A DNA stretch of 29,686 nt from Bacteroidaceae bacterium (GCA_017551845.1 JAFZKR010000021.1:1-29686), one strand, 5' to 3'; numbered from the stretch's first letter, positions 17,494 to 26,530 are shown. Notes: a model not told the origin generated them from the sequence alone. Translations and numbers: made by a program.

Positions 17494-19236
17494 ATGGCAG
17501 ATAATACTGTAACTGAAAGCAGCGAGAAGAAAAGTCTGAACTTCATTGAGGAGATGGTTGAAAAAGATCTGGCCCAAGGCAAGAACGGAGGCCGCGTACA
17601 GACACGTTTCCCGCCTGAACCCAACGGTTATCTTCACATAGGGCACGCCAAGGCTATCTGCCTTGATTTTGGTATGGCCGAAAAGCACGGAGGCATATGC
17701 AACCTGCGCTTTGATGATACCAACCCCACCAAGGAGGATACAGAGTACGTTGATGCCATCAAAGAAGACATCAAGTGGCTGGGATTCCATTGGGAGAATG
17801 AGTTCTACGCATCAGACTATTTCCAGCAACTGTGGGATTTTGCAGTTGATCTGATTAAGGAAGGCAAGGCCTACATTGACGAACAGGATCAGGAAACTAT
17901 CCTTTCACAGAAAGGCACCCCTACCCAGCCCGGCATAAACAGCCCGTACCGTGACCGCCCCATTCAAGAGAATCTGGACCTGTTCTATAAGATGAACAGC
18001 GGCGAACTTGAGGAGGGCTCAATGGTGCTGCGTGCCAAGATTGACATGGCCCACAACAACATGCTGTTCCGCGATCCTATCATATACCGCATAGTCAAGA
18101 CTCCGCACCACCGCACGGGCACCAAGTGGAAGGCATACCCCATGTATGACTTTGCACATGGTCAGAGCGACTACTTCGAGGGTGTTACCCACTCTCTCTG
18201 CACACTGGAGTTTGTGCCTCACCGTCCGCTCTATGACCTGTTCATAGACTGGCTCAAGAAGGGACAGGACCTGGATGACAACCGTCCGCGTCAGACTGAG
18301 TTCAACAAGCTGAACCTGAACTACACCCTGCTGAGCAAGCGTAACCTGCTGGCTCTGGTGCAGAACGGCATGGTATCAGGATGGGATGATCCCCGCATGC
18401 CCACCATCTGCGGTTACCGCCGCCGCGGCTACACCCCGGAGTCAATCCGTATGTTCGTGGACCGCATTGGTTACACCAAGTTCGATGCCCTGAACGATAT
18501 GGCCCTGATGGAATCAGCCATTCGCGAGGACCTGAACCGCCGCGCCACACGTGTATCGGCTGTAATCAATCCAGTAAAGCTGATCGTGACCAACTACCCT
18601 GAGGGCAAAACCGAGGAGATGGAGGCCATCAACAACCCTGAGGACCCTGAAGCAGGCTCACACAAGATCACATTCAGCCGTGAACTTTGGATTGAGCGTG
18701 AGGACTTTATGGAGGATGCTCCCGCCAAGTATTTCCGTCTGAGCCAGGGCCGTGAGGTACGCCTCAAGAGCTCATACATAGTACTCTGCACAGGCTGCAA
18801 GAAGGCTGCCGACGGCACCGTTGAAGAGGTGTATTGCGAATATATTCCTAAGACAAAGACCGGTGAATCAGATTGCAACCGCAAGTGTAAAGGTACAATC
18901 CACTGGGTGAGCGCTTCCCATGCGATCAAAGCTGAAGTCCGTCTTTATGACCGTCTTTGGAAAGTTGAGAACCCACGTGACGAACTGGCCCGCCTGCGTG
19001 AAGAAGGCATGGATGTGATTGATGCTCTCAAGGAAATGAAAAACCCTGATTCACTTGAGGTACGTGAAAACTGCTATGTTGAGCAATATCTGGCCGATAC
19101 CAAGCCTATGGACCACTTCCAGTTCCAGCGCATTGGCTATTTCTGCACTGATAAGGACTCTACTCCAGAGCACCTGATATTCAACCGCACGGTATCACTA
19201 AAGGATACCTGGAGCAAGGTCAAGGACAAAGCCTGA
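17494..19236 (+). CDS. glnS: glutaminyl-tRNA synthetase
   Basis: A 580-residue class I aminoacyl-tRNA synthetase that charges tRNA-Gln directly in the cytoplasm. The HIGH signature is in PPEPNGYLHIGHAKAI (residues 40-55), and the KMSKS equivalent is LLSKRNL (279-285). NLRFDDTNPTKED (70-82) and the GlnRS-type catalytic block HRTGTKWKAYPMYDFAHGQSD (206-226) separate it from GluRS. The C-terminal half holds the two beta-barrel anticodon-binding domains (from about 350). Codon use is strongly biased to CTG, AAG and CGC-type codons, as expected for a highly expressed gene. It heads a plus-strand unit; the TPR gene starts 10 bases after its stop. Confidence 0.97.
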   Translation: MADNTVTESSEKKSLNFIEEMVEKDLAQGKNGGRVQTRFPPEPNGYLHIGHAKAICLDFGMAEKHGGICNLRFDDTNPTKEDTEYVDAIKEDIKWLGFHWENEFYASDYFQQLWDFAVDLIKEGKAYIDEQDQETILSQKGTPTQPGINSPYRDRPIQENLDLFYKMNSGELEEGSMVLRAKIDMAHNNMLFRDPIIYRIVKTPHHRTGTKWKAYPMYDFAHGQSDYFEGVTHSLCTLEFVPHRPLYDLFIDWLKKGQDLDDNRPRQTEFNKLNLNYTLLSKRNLLALVQNGMVSGWDDPRMPTICGYRRRGYTPESIRMFVDRIGYTKFDALNDMALMESAIREDLNRRATRVSAVINPVKLIVTNYPEGKTEEMEAINNPEDPEAGSHKITFSRELWIEREDFMEDAPAKYFRLSQGREVRLKSSYIVLCTGCKKAADGTVEEVYCEYIPKTKTGESDCNRKCKGTIHWVSASHAIKAEVRLYDRLWKVENPRDELARLREEGMDVIDALKEMKNPDSLEVRENCYVEQYLADTKPMDHFQFQRIGYFCTDKDSTPEHLIFNRTVSLKDTWSKVKDKA

Positions 19237-19246
19237 TAGCCTTTTG

Positions 19247-20362
19247 ATGAAAGACGATTCCGATTCATATTTCGACAGCCAGGAATTTAACGGCATCCTG
19301 CGCATGTACGAGGATATGGTTGCCGACGGTGGCTCTGTCTATTTTGACAGCGCCGACCTGTCAAATCTAGCCGAGTACTATCTGATCAACGGAGAGACTG
19401 AGAAATCGGATTCAGTAATAGAATATGGGCTCAGTCTCCATCCAGGCGACACGGATATCCTCGTTTCTAAGGCCGGGTTGATGATTTCACAAGGAAGGAT
19501 TGACGAGGCGAAAGTAATTGCCGAGTCCCTGAATGACCCTGACAGTCAAGAGCTTGCATATCTACGTGGAGAACTGGCCATCTATGATGGCAACATCCAG
19601 ATGTCCGAATACTGGTTCAACAGGGCTGTCGAAATGAGCGACAATGATACTGGAATGATAAATGATATCATTGTCAGGTATATGGACAACCGTAATCATG
19701 ACATCTGCCAGAAATGGCTGGACCGGGCGCTGATACTCTCCCCTGATTCAAGGAATTTCATTGAATTGCAAGCCGACCTCTATTTTGATACAGGTCAGAG
19801 TGATTTGGCTATTGAGTGGTACAACCACCTTCTGGACGAATTCGCATACGATACATATTACTGGGAACAGCTCGGACGTATCTGGTATGAAAAGGAGGAT
19901 TATGTCCAGGCATTGGAATGCTTTGAATTCATCGAAGCCATTGACCCGGAGTACAAACCGGCTTTGATGATGAAGGCCAGTTGCCTATATGATATGGAAG
20001 ATTGGGAAAAAGCTTTCGACATATACAATAATCTGCTCGTATCCGATTCTGATTCCTATACTCTACTCTATTACTGCGGACGGTGTCTCTATGAGACCGG
20101 TTGCTATGATGATGCCATGAATTATCTGTCCGATGCACTTAACATGCTCAAACTTGACAATGAAGTTACAAAAGAGATGTACGTCGAGTTATTCTCCGTC
20201 ATGGCAAACTGCGCATTGAAGAAAGATGATATCAGCCATGCCAAGATATATCTGCATGAAGGATTGGCAATCGATCCCGATGATGAAGATCTCAAGAAAC
20301 TGGCCGCCATATTACTTCCCGATGAAGATGTCGGCCTGATTACCGGCAACAGCACCCAATAA
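19247..20362 (+). CDS. acidic TPR-repeat protein, function unknown
   Basis: A 371-residue protein with no signal peptide or membrane segment, very rich in Asp and Glu. Start ATG 19247 is preferred over the TTG one codon earlier. Most of the chain is tandem tetratricopeptide repeats, recognizable by units such as LAEYYLINGETEKSDSVIEY, ELQADLYFDTGQSDLAIEWY, LGRIWYEKEDYVQALECFE and KASCLYDMEDWEKAFDIYN; I count seven or more. Such repeats form a helical scaffold for protein-protein contacts. Its partner cannot be named. It follows glnS by 10 bases with no promoter between, so it is expressed with glnS, and is followed after 54 bases by the COG2426-type gene. Confidence 0.82.
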   Translation: MKDDSDSYFDSQEFNGILRMYEDMVADGGSVYFDSADLSNLAEYYLINGETEKSDSVIEYGLSLHPGDTDILVSKAGLMISQGRIDEAKVIAESLNDPDSQELAYLRGELAIYDGNIQMSEYWFNRAVEMSDNDTGMINDIIVRYMDNRNHDICQKWLDRALILSPDSRNFIELQADLYFDTGQSDLAIEWYNHLLDEFAYDTYYWEQLGRIWYEKEDYVQALECFEFIEAIDPEYKPALMMKASCLYDMEDWEKAFDIYNNLLVSDSDSYTLLYYCGRCLYETGCYDDAMNYLSDALNMLKLDNEVTKEMYVELFSVMANCALKKDDISHAKIYLHEGLAIDPDDEDLKKLAAILLPDEDVGLITGNSTQ

Positions 20363-20416
20363 AACAGATATTAAAAAATCAACAACTAAATAGTATTAGT
20401 ATTGTCAGAACAAACA

Positions 20417-20890
20417 ATGAAAAAATACCTGATTGTCTTTCTAATCTCCATGGTCCCGCTGATTGAACTCCGCGGAGCCATACCGTATGCTGTAGGCTTC
20501 GGTCTGCCGATTGTCCCATCTATAATAGTGGCATTGATAGGCAACATGCTTCCGGTGCCCTTCATATTCCTTTTTGCCCGCAAGATACTAAACTGGGGAC
20601 AGGACAAAAAAGTAATAGGCGGTTTCTGCCGCTGGTGTCTTGAAAAAGGAGAAAAAGGCGGACGCAAACTGGAGGCGAAAGCCGGAATGGGTCTATATAT
20701 GGCCCTGCTGCTTTTTGTCGGTATTCCTCTCCCCGGCACCGGTGCCTGGACCGGCACACTGGCCGCCAGCCTGCTTGATCTGGATTTCAAGAAAAGCGTA
20801 ATCTATATCCTGCTTGGTCTCATGCTCGCAGCCGCAATCATGCTTGCTGCCAGTCTTGGTGTCTTTGAAGCAGTATCAATGATCAGATAA
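20417..20890 (+). CDS. COG2426 / 'small multi-drug export' family membrane protein
   Basis: A 157-residue integral membrane protein. Start ATG 20417 gives an immediate membrane segment (MKKYLIVFLISMVPLIELRG); a TTG at 20402 would add only five residues. The family signature is clear: PLIELRGAIPYAVGFGLP (about 14-31), FIFLFARKIL, and the central VGIPLPGTGAWTGTLAASLL (about 101-120), where PLPGTGAWTG is diagnostic. About three to four hydrophobic segments are seen, two of which may be re-entrant. Despite the family name (PF06695), drug export has not been shown convincingly, and the real substrate is unknown. It probably ends the glnS-TPR transcript and is convergent with the regulator gene at 20915, with only 24 bases between stops and no clear hairpin. 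Confidence 0.83.
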   Translation: MKKYLIVFLISMVPLIELRGAIPYAVGFGLPIVPSIIVALIGNMLPVPFIFLFARKILNWGQDKKVIGGFCRWCLEKGEKGGRKLEAKAGMGLYMALLLFVGIPLPGTGAWTGTLAASLLDLDFKKSVIYILLGLMLAAAIMLAASLGVFEAVSMIR

Positions 20891-20914
20891 TATCAACAGA
20901 ATATTTCTCACCGT

Positions 20915-22489
20915 TTACTCCTTAAAATAAAGCGAGAAGGTCTCAGCCGATATTTTAGATTTAAGTCGGGATTTCATGCTGCGCAGGTTCGAACGTGAAG
21001 TACACAAGATATCGGCAATCAGGTCCTGACTGAAACCTAACGCAGTAAGGAACATCAGATTGATTTCATTCTGTCCCACTCTTCCACATTCTGACCTCAA
21101 TTCGGCTATCATATCCCCGAAATAGAGGTTAATGTCATGCCCCACAAGATCACGTTCTTCCATACGGAATGAACGGTGCTCCATACCAACATCGTTGATA
21201 AGGCTGTAAGCCGTCCCTGTACGAAACATTGTACAAAGCGATTCCAGCTGACCACTTGCCGTATCATATCTGTCGGATTGCTGCTTGCGGATAAACTCAT
21301 CATGCTGCTTCACATAATAGGCTTGTCTGCGACGGTCACGCTGAATATATATGATAATGGTGGCAGCTATCACAGCTACGGCTAACAGTCCACTTGAGAG
21401 AAGGATTCCCAAACTACGTGTCTTCATTCTGAGCTGCTGCATCTCATCGTTATGTTTCAGGCGGACATCAGCCACATCCTGCCTGCTCAAACGCCTGTTG
21501 ATAGAATCCTGGTACATGACATACATCTCCATGTCATTATAATATATCCTGTACTCACCCCATCGGGAAGCCACCTTGGATAGAGCTTTGTAGTTGAGAC
21601 TTGTAATCTCCAGGTCATTTGTAGCGGCAAGTGATTTGCTCAGATAATGGAAAGCTGAGTCAGTCTGCTGCAGATAGTAAAGAGCTATTCCCTTCATGGT
21701 ATAACCGGCGGCAGCCTTCTCCTCATCGGGACATCCGGCAATATACCTGTTTGATAGCGAAAGTTCTATTGCGGCAGCATCCTTATCAACAACATCGCCC
21801 TGAGTCATGTTGAGTGCCTGGGCAAGATAGAGATAACAGTCATTACGGCTTTCATCATCAAGATAGGGGTCCATGATAAGATCCCGGAACATACTCCCTG
21901 ATATATCGTAATACCCTTTACCGGAGTATGCCAATGCCGATTTGAAACGACAGAATGATACAGCAGCACTGTCTTCAAGCCTCTCGAACAACGGTTTACA
22001 CCTTATGAAGGACTTAAGTGCCTCATCGTACATTCCACGACGGATATAGTGATGCCCAAGCAACTGAAGGGTGGATGCATACTGTGACGACAGGGTATCC
22101 CTCGAAAGGTCCCTGGCTTTGAGAAGAGCATAAATGGCATCCGGATCTTTCTCCATTCGCGAAGAGACACACCCCAAGGCATACCAACTGGATGATGCCC
22201 AGTGACCTTTCCTGTGTCCGAATTTGTCCGTACCCAAACGGGCCAAAGAATCCGATATTATAGGTTGTCCTGTCTTATAATCGGCTATCGAACGCAACAT
22301 GCCGTACATGGCAGCCTTCCTGCCATGCAGTTGCAATGGGTTGATGCCATCAAGAACAAAGGATGCGGAATCAGGACAATTTTCAAGAAGAGCCTCAACC
22401 CCAATCAGTTCCTTCATACTCGTATGTTCACATCCGACCAATGACAGCTGGAACAACAGAACCGTCAATATTTTGAAACAGTATTTCAT
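20915..22489 (-). CDS. membrane-spanning TPR sensor with cytoplasmic C-terminal HTH
   Basis: A 524-residue protein starting at ATG 22489. The N-terminus is a signal/lipobox-like segment (FKILTVLLFQLSLVGC, about 5-20). Residues about 70-330 contain TPR-like helical repeats (for example LGHHYIRRGMYDEALKSFIRC), likely periplasmic. One transmembrane helix follows at about 361-383 (GILLSSGLLAVAVIAATIIIY), then a basic RDRRR stop-transfer, a coiled-coil-like linker, and a C-terminal helix-turn-helix at about 475-515 (LTALGFSQDLIADILCTSRS then NLRSMKSRLKSKI), of the LuxR/sigma-region-4 type. This layout is that of Bacteroidales one-component membrane regulators, where TPR domains sense envelope signals and the HTH binds DNA. 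The signal and targets are unknown. The divergent MscS gene is an obvious candidate target. A TTG at 22501, four codons upstream, is part of the promoter box and is unlikely to be the start. Confidence 0.82.
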   Translation of the reverse strand: MKYCFKILTVLLFQLSLVGCEHTSMKELIGVEALLENCPDSASFVLDGINPLQLHGRKAAMYGMLRSIADYKTGQPIISDSLARLGTDKFGHRKGHWASSSWYALGCVSSRMEKDPDAIYALLKARDLSRDTLSSQYASTLQLLGHHYIRRGMYDEALKSFIRCKPLFERLEDSAAVSFCRFKSALAYSGKGYYDISGSMFRDLIMDPYLDDESRNDCYLYLAQALNMTQGDVVDKDAAAIELSLSNRYIAGCPDEEKAAAGYTMKGIALYYLQQTDSAFHYLSKSLAATNDLEITSLNYKALSKVASRWGEYRIYYNDMEMYVMYQDSINRRLSRQDVADVRLKHNDEMQQLRMKTRSLGILLSSGLLAVAVIAATIIIYIQRDRRRQAYYVKQHDEFIRKQQSDRYDTASGQLESLCTMFRTGTAYSLINDVGMEHRSFRMEERDLVGHDINLYFGDMIAELRSECGRVGQNEINLMFLTALGFSQDLIADILCTSRSNLRSMKSRLKSKISAETFSLYFKE

Positions 22490-22498
22490 TAGCAACTT

Positions 22499-22506
22499 CA
22501 AAAATA
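22499..22506 (-). promoter_or_regulatory. -7 box for the TPR-HTH regulator gene
   Basis: The minus strand reads TATTTTTG, a perfect match, only 9 bases before the ATG at 22489. The predicted transcript would then have a leader of just a few bases. Confidence 0.6.
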
Positions 22507-22527
22507 GATTATTTTGGCCAAAATCCC

Positions 22528-22535
22528 TAAATTTG
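22528..22535 (+). promoter_or_regulatory. -7 box for the mscS gene
   Basis: TAAATTTG is a perfect match, 29 bases before the ATG at 22565 and 21 bp from the divergent box. No -33 element is clear. Confidence 0.6.
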
Positions 22536-22564
22536 TACCAATTTCAATACTATTAATCCAAACA

Positions 22565-23494
22565 ATGTCTTTATTACAGAGTTCAGCCATTAATATTGAC
22601 CCCGAAGAGCTGGCACGCGTCAACGACTCCATCAAGGCCGTAACCAACGGTGCAATTGAACAATTGAAGAGCAATCCACAGGAATTCTTGCAGGATTTAC
22701 TACAGACCGCAATTGACTTTGGCCTGAAACTGCTCGCCGCCATCTTGATCTATTGTCTCGGTGCGTGGATTATCAGCAGAATCAAAAAGGCCCTTACAAG
22801 AGTGTTCGCAAAACGCAAAACTGAGGGAACGTTAGCATCGTTCATAACCTCATTTGTTTCAATAAGCCTCACTGTAATACTGATTATTATTGCCATCAGC
22901 ACATTAGGCATCAACACCACATCTATTGCTGCCCTGCTTGCAGCTGGAGGTATGGCCATTGGTATGGCCCTGAGCGGAACAATATCCAATTTTGCAGGAG
23001 GTATCATGCTGCTTGCCTTCAAACCCTTCAAGGCCGGTGATTTCATCTCAGCCCAAGGATATAGCGGACGTGTGAAAGATGTTACCATTGTCAACACAAA
23101 GATCCTGACCATTGACAATCGTCTGGTGATAATACCAAATGGAGCTCTCTTTAACGGCAATATCGACAATTATTCGGCTATGCAGCTTAGGCGCATTGAC
23201 ATGACTATCAATCTGGAATACGGAACCGATGCCGACAAATGCATCAAAACTATTACCGATATTTTGAAAACTGAAAAACGCATCCTGGATTCAAAGACTC
23301 CCGGAGTAGCCGATCCTTTTGTTGTACTCAGTTCACTGAATGAAAGCGATATAACATTCACCATACGTGCATGGGTGAATGCCACTGACTATTGGGACGT
23401 GAGGTTTCTCATGAACAAGACTCTCTACACCCGTCTTCCAAAGATGGGATTCAGTTTCACCTATCCCCACATGGATGTCACCATCAAGAATTGA
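22565..23494 (+). CDS. MscS-family small-conductance mechanosensitive channel
   Basis: A 309-residue inner-membrane channel that opens under membrane tension to release solutes on osmotic downshock. The start ATG 22565 lies after the -7 box; an in-frame TTG at 22514 lies before it and is rejected. Three transmembrane helices are visible: about 53-72 (GLKLLAAILIYCLGAWII), 92-113 (SFITSFVSISLTVILIIIAIS) and the pore-lining TM3 at about 117-147, rich in Gly/Ala (AALLAAGGMAIGMALSGTIS). After it comes the characteristic FAGGIMLLAFKPFKAGDFI (144-162), the beta domain (residues 163-200, with VTIVNTKILTIDNRLVIIPN) and a short alpha/beta C-terminal cage domain. There is no long extra N-terminal region, so it is the small MscS type. 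It diverges from the TPR-HTH regulator across 75 bases. Confidence 0.94.
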   Translation: MSLLQSSAINIDPEELARVNDSIKAVTNGAIEQLKSNPQEFLQDLLQTAIDFGLKLLAAILIYCLGAWIISRIKKALTRVFAKRKTEGTLASFITSFVSISLTVILIIIAISTLGINTTSIAALLAAGGMAIGMALSGTISNFAGGIMLLAFKPFKAGDFISAQGYSGRVKDVTIVNTKILTIDNRLVIIPNGALFNGNIDNYSAMQLRRIDMTINLEYGTDADKCIKTITDILKTEKRILDSKTPGVADPFVVLSSLNESDITFTIRAWVNATDYWDVRFLMNKTLYTRLPKMGFSFTYPHMDVTIKN

Positions 23495-23522
23495 TAACTC
23501 TTTCAACAATAATTTAAATAAA

Positions 23523-23554
23523 AAACAGGTCCGGAATTTCTTCCGGACCTGTTT
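23523..23554. terminator. strong intrinsic terminator of xylA, also usable by mscS
   Basis: A perfect 14-bp stem (AAACAGGTCCGGAA / TTCCGGACCTGTTT) with a 4-base loop lies between the convergent mscS and xylA genes. On the minus strand it is followed by a long T-tract (TTTTTTATTTAAATT including the stem end), the classic form; on the plus strand the tail is only CAATATTATC. Confidence 0.92.
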
Positions 23555-23573
23555 CAATATTATCTCAAGCGGA

Positions 23574-24884
23574 TTAAGCGTACATGGCAACGATTGCCTC
23601 GTACAGCTCCTGCTTGCCGCTGGTCTGCTTGGGCTCGTCAACTTTCTTACCATACTCATAAGCCTCCTCGAAGGTCATCTTGCCCTCTTCGAACTTCTTG
23701 CCAAGGCCGCTGTCAAATGAAGCGTAACGCTCAGCCTTCATCTTCTTATAGGGTGACTCCTCAAGCAGCTTGGCAGCTGACTCGAGAGCGTGAGCCATAG
23801 CATCCATACCGCTGATGTGAGCGATAGCGATGTCCTCCAAGTCAGTTGAGTTACGACGTGTCTTTGCATCAAAGTTAGTACCGCCTGTGCCCAGACCACC
23901 GTTGCGGATGATCTCCATCCAAGCCTGTACAAGCTCGTACTGGTCAATGGGGAACTGATCGGTATCCCAACCGTTCTGATAGTCACCGCGGTTAGCGTCG
24001 ATTGAACCGAGCATGCCGGCATCAACAGCGCAAGCCAGCTCGTGCTCGAATGTGTGACCGGCCAGAGTAGCGTGGTTAACCTCTATGTTTACCTTGAAGT
24101 CCTTATCCAGCTTGTGAGCCTTGAGGAAACCGATTACAGTCTCGGTATCAACATCATACTGGTGCTTTGAAGGCTCGCATGGTTTAGGCTCAATCAGGAA
24201 TGTGCCCTTGAAGCCCTTGCTGCGTGCATAGTCACGAGCCATGGTCAGCATGGTAGCCATATGCTCTTTCTCACGCTTCTGGTCAGTATTCAGAAGGCTC
24301 ATATAACCCTCACGGCCACCCCAGAAGACATAGTTCTCAGCACCCAGTTCAATACCTGCATCAATAGCGTTCTTGATCTGAACGATAGCACGAGCTACAA
24401 CATCAAAATCAGGATTGGTAGAAGCACCGTTCATGTAACGCTTGTTACCGAATACGTTAGCGGTTGACCAAAGCAGCTTGGCACCGGTCTCTTTCTGCTT
24501 CTCCTTGATGTAAGCTACGATAGCCTTCATGTTCTTCTCATACTCTGCAACGTTCTTGCCTTCTGAGATAAGGTCAACATCGTGGAAGCAGAAATAAGGA
24601 ATGCCCAGCTTCTGCATGAACTCGAAACCTGCATCAACCTTGTTCTTAGCCATCTGAAGAGGATCAGCATCGGTCCAGGGGAAAGTCTTGGTTCCACCAC
24701 CGAACTGGTCAGCACCCTCTGCGCACAGTGTGTGCCACCATGCCATTGCAAAGCGCAGCCAATCCTTCATCTTCTTACCCATGATAACCTTGTTCTCGTC
24801 ATAGTAATGGAAAGCCATTGGGTTCTTGCTGTCCTTACCCTCGAATTTGATCTTCTTCAATCCGGGAAAATACTCTTTTGCCAT
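23574..24884 (-). CDS. xylA: xylose isomerase
   Basis: A 436-residue class II xylose isomerase, a cytoplasmic, metal-dependent enzyme that interconverts D-xylose and D-xylulose. Active-site residues are present: catalytic H101 and D104 in FCFHDVDL (98-105), WGGREGY (188-194), metal ligand E232 and catalytic K234 in [14 protein letters not shown] (231-244), E268 and H271 in [13 protein letters not shown]296 in [12 protein letters not shown]307 and D309 in NGWDTDQF, and D339. Codon use is strongly biased, suggesting high expression. It follows xylB by 121 bases, in which a well-formed promoter and a dyad lie, so it can be made independently of GH31-xylB. It ends at a strong terminator. Confidence 0.97.
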   Translation of the reverse strand: MAKEYFPGLKKIKFEGKDSKNPMAFHYYDENKVIMGKKMKDWLRFAMAWWHTLCAEGADQFGGGTKTFPWTDADPLQMAKNKVDAGFEFMQKLGIPYFCFHDVDLISEGKNVAEYEKNMKAIVAYIKEKQKETGAKLLWSTANVFGNKRYMNGASTNPDFDVVARAIVQIKNAIDAGIELGAENYVFWGGREGYMSLLNTDQKREKEHMATMLTMARDYARSKGFKGTFLIEPKPCEPSKHQYDVDTETVIGFLKAHKLDKDFKVNIEVNHATLAGHTFEHELACAVDAGMLGSIDANRGDYQNGWDTDQFPIDQYELVQAWMEIIRNGGLGTGGTNFDAKTRRNSTDLEDIAIAHISGMDAMAHALESAAKLLEESPYKKMKAERYASFDSGLGKKFEEGKMTFEEAYEYGKKVDEPKQTSGKQELYEAIVAMYA

Positions 24885-24929
24885 AATTGATTTTTATTAA
24901 TTAAACGTGAATAAATACTCTATTTATAC

Positions 24930-24950
24930 GCCTTAGCGTACGCGAAAGGC
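24930..24950. repeat. imperfect dyad at the predicted xylA transcription start
   Basis: GCCTT-A-GCG-TA-CGC-GA-AAGGC is a 21-base inverted repeat: two arms of 5+3 bp around a TA centre, containing the 8-bp palindrome GCGTACGC (24936-24943). On the minus strand it begins where the -7 box ends, so it covers the expected start site. It may be a repressor operator or a small 5'-leader hairpin; the regulator is not in the window. Confidence 0.5.
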
Positions 24951-24957
24951 AAAGATA
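24950..24957 (-). promoter_or_regulatory. promoter of xylA (-33 TTG and -7 TATCTTTG)
   Basis: The minus strand has TATCTTTG, a perfect -7 box, with a TTG (24977-24979) 19 bases upstream as the -33 element, the best-formed promoter in the window. It gives a leader of about 60 bases before the xylA ATG. Confidence 0.78.
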
Positions 24958-25005
24958 CGCTTATAATTCAAATTATCAACTTTTCACAAACTATTTTTTA
25001 TAACC

Positions 25006-26505
25006 TTAAAATTCGGTCAAATACATATTGAGGATGCGTTTCCAGCGTGCATATGCCTCTTCGTACTGAGGAACGAGTTTCTTGTCAGGCTCAATGACGT
25101 TAATCTTCTCAAGTGTTGAGAATGCCTCATCATTGTTTTTATACACACCCGCACCCATACCGGCACCCTTGGCAGCGCCTACAGAACCGTCAGTATCATA
25201 CAGCTCTATGGTAGCTCCGGTGATACCTGCCAATGTCTCGCGGAATACAGGATTCAGGAACATGTTGGCATGACCGGCATGAATCTTAGATATCTCCATT
25301 CCCATCTCGACCATAACCTCCATTCCATACTTGAACGAGAATACTATTCCTTCCTGCACGGCACGTGCCAGATGATTACGGTTATGGATATTGAAGTTGA
25401 ATCCGTGTATGCTGCATCCCACGTTGCGGTTGCCGAGAACACGCTCGGCACCGTTGCCGAACGGAAGTACGCTTACACCGTCAGAACCTACTGCAACACT
25501 CTGCGCTATCTTATTCATGTCACCGTACGAAAGCCCCTCAAGCATGATATTGCGACGAGTCCATGCGTTAAGAATGCCGGTACCATTGATGCATAAAAGT
25601 ACGCCTAAGCGAGTCTGTTTGTTGGTATGGTTCACATGAGCGAATGTGTTCACTCTTGATTGCGGATCAAAGTTGACGGCACCATTCACACCATATACCA
25701 CACCCGACGTACCAGCTGTTGCAGCAATCTCACCCGGATTGAACACATTAAGTGACAATGCGTTATTAGGTTGATCACCTGCACGGTATGTAACTGGAAT
25801 ACCAACTTCAAGCCCCAATTCCTTAGCGGCAGCTACTGATACCCGGCCCTGCTCTGAAAATGTAGGTCTGATCTCTGGAATCAGTGAAGGACTGAATCCA
25901 TAGTAATTCAAAAGGAAATCAGCCACCTCATTCTCCTTAAAGTTCCACATCATTCCCTCAGAAAGACCCGACACAGTAGTACAGGTGGTACCAGTCAACC
26001 GCATAGCGATATAATCGCCAGGAAGCATGATTTTATCTATTTTTTCATAAATCTTAGGCTCATTCTCCTTCACCCAAGCCAGCTTGGCTGCCGTGAAATT
26101 ACCTGGTGAATTAAGCAGATTTGTCAGACACTGGCCCTTGCCTATCTCACGGAATGCCTTCTCACCGTATGGGACAGCACGGGAATCACACCAGATGATG
26201 GCAGGACGCAAAGCCTTTCCGTTCTTATCCACACATACCAGACCATGCATCTGATACGAAATACCTATTGCCTCAATGTCGGAACCCTTGACACCTGACA
26301 TCTCCATAACCTTAGCGGTCACATTCTTAAGGTATGACCACCAGTCATCAGGTTCCTGCTCGGCCCATCCCGGATTTACGGCCTTTATAGGAGCCTCGGA
26401 ATCAGGATAAAAAGCCGATGCCACACTCTTTCCACTCTCAATGGACACCAGACTGGCCTTCACTGAAGAACTGCCAATGTCATATCCCAAAAGATATTTT
26501 TTCAT
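25006..26505 (-). CDS. xylB: xylulokinase (FGGY carbohydrate kinase)
   Basis: A 499-residue cytoplasmic kinase of the FGGY family that phosphorylates D-xylulose to xylulose-5-phosphate, which enters the pentose phosphate pathway. The N-terminal ATPase-fold phosphate loop is YDIGSSSVKASLV (8-20). YQMHGLV (84-90) is the xylulokinase-type substrate loop, IWCDSRA (104-110) follows it, and the likely catalytic base is D244 in YRAGDQPNNAL. The C-terminal ATP-binding domain has a Gly-rich AGHANMF motif near residue 415 and GSVGAAKGAGMGAG near 445. Specificity for xylulose is supported by the adjacent xylose isomerase gene. It starts 25 bases after the GH31 stop with no promoter between, so it is read from the GH31 promoter. 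Confidence 0.95.
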   Translation of the reverse strand: MKKYLLGYDIGSSSVKASLVSIESGKSVASAFYPDSEAPIKAVNPGWAEQEPDDWWSYLKNVTAKVMEMSGVKGSDIEAIGISYQMHGLVCVDKNGKALRPAIIWCDSRAVPYGEKAFREIGKGQCLTNLLNSPGNFTAAKLAWVKENEPKIYEKIDKIMLPGDYIAMRLTGTTCTTVSGLSEGMMWNFKENEVADFLLNYYGFSPSLIPEIRPTFSEQGRVSVAAAKELGLEVGIPVTYRAGDQPNNALSLNVFNPGEIAATAGTSGVVYGVNGAVNFDPQSRVNTFAHVNHTNKQTRLGVLLCINGTGILNAWTRRNIMLEGLSYGDMNKIAQSVAVGSDGVSVLPFGNGAERVLGNRNVGCSIHGFNFNIHNRNHLARAVQEGIVFSFKYGMEVMVEMGMEISKIHAGHANMFLNPVFRETLAGITGATIELYDTDGSVGAAKGAGMGAGVYKNNDEAFSTLEKINVIEPDKKLVPQYEEAYARWKRILNMYLTEF

Positions 26506-26530
26506 AAACGTTGTTGTTTAGTATATTCTG

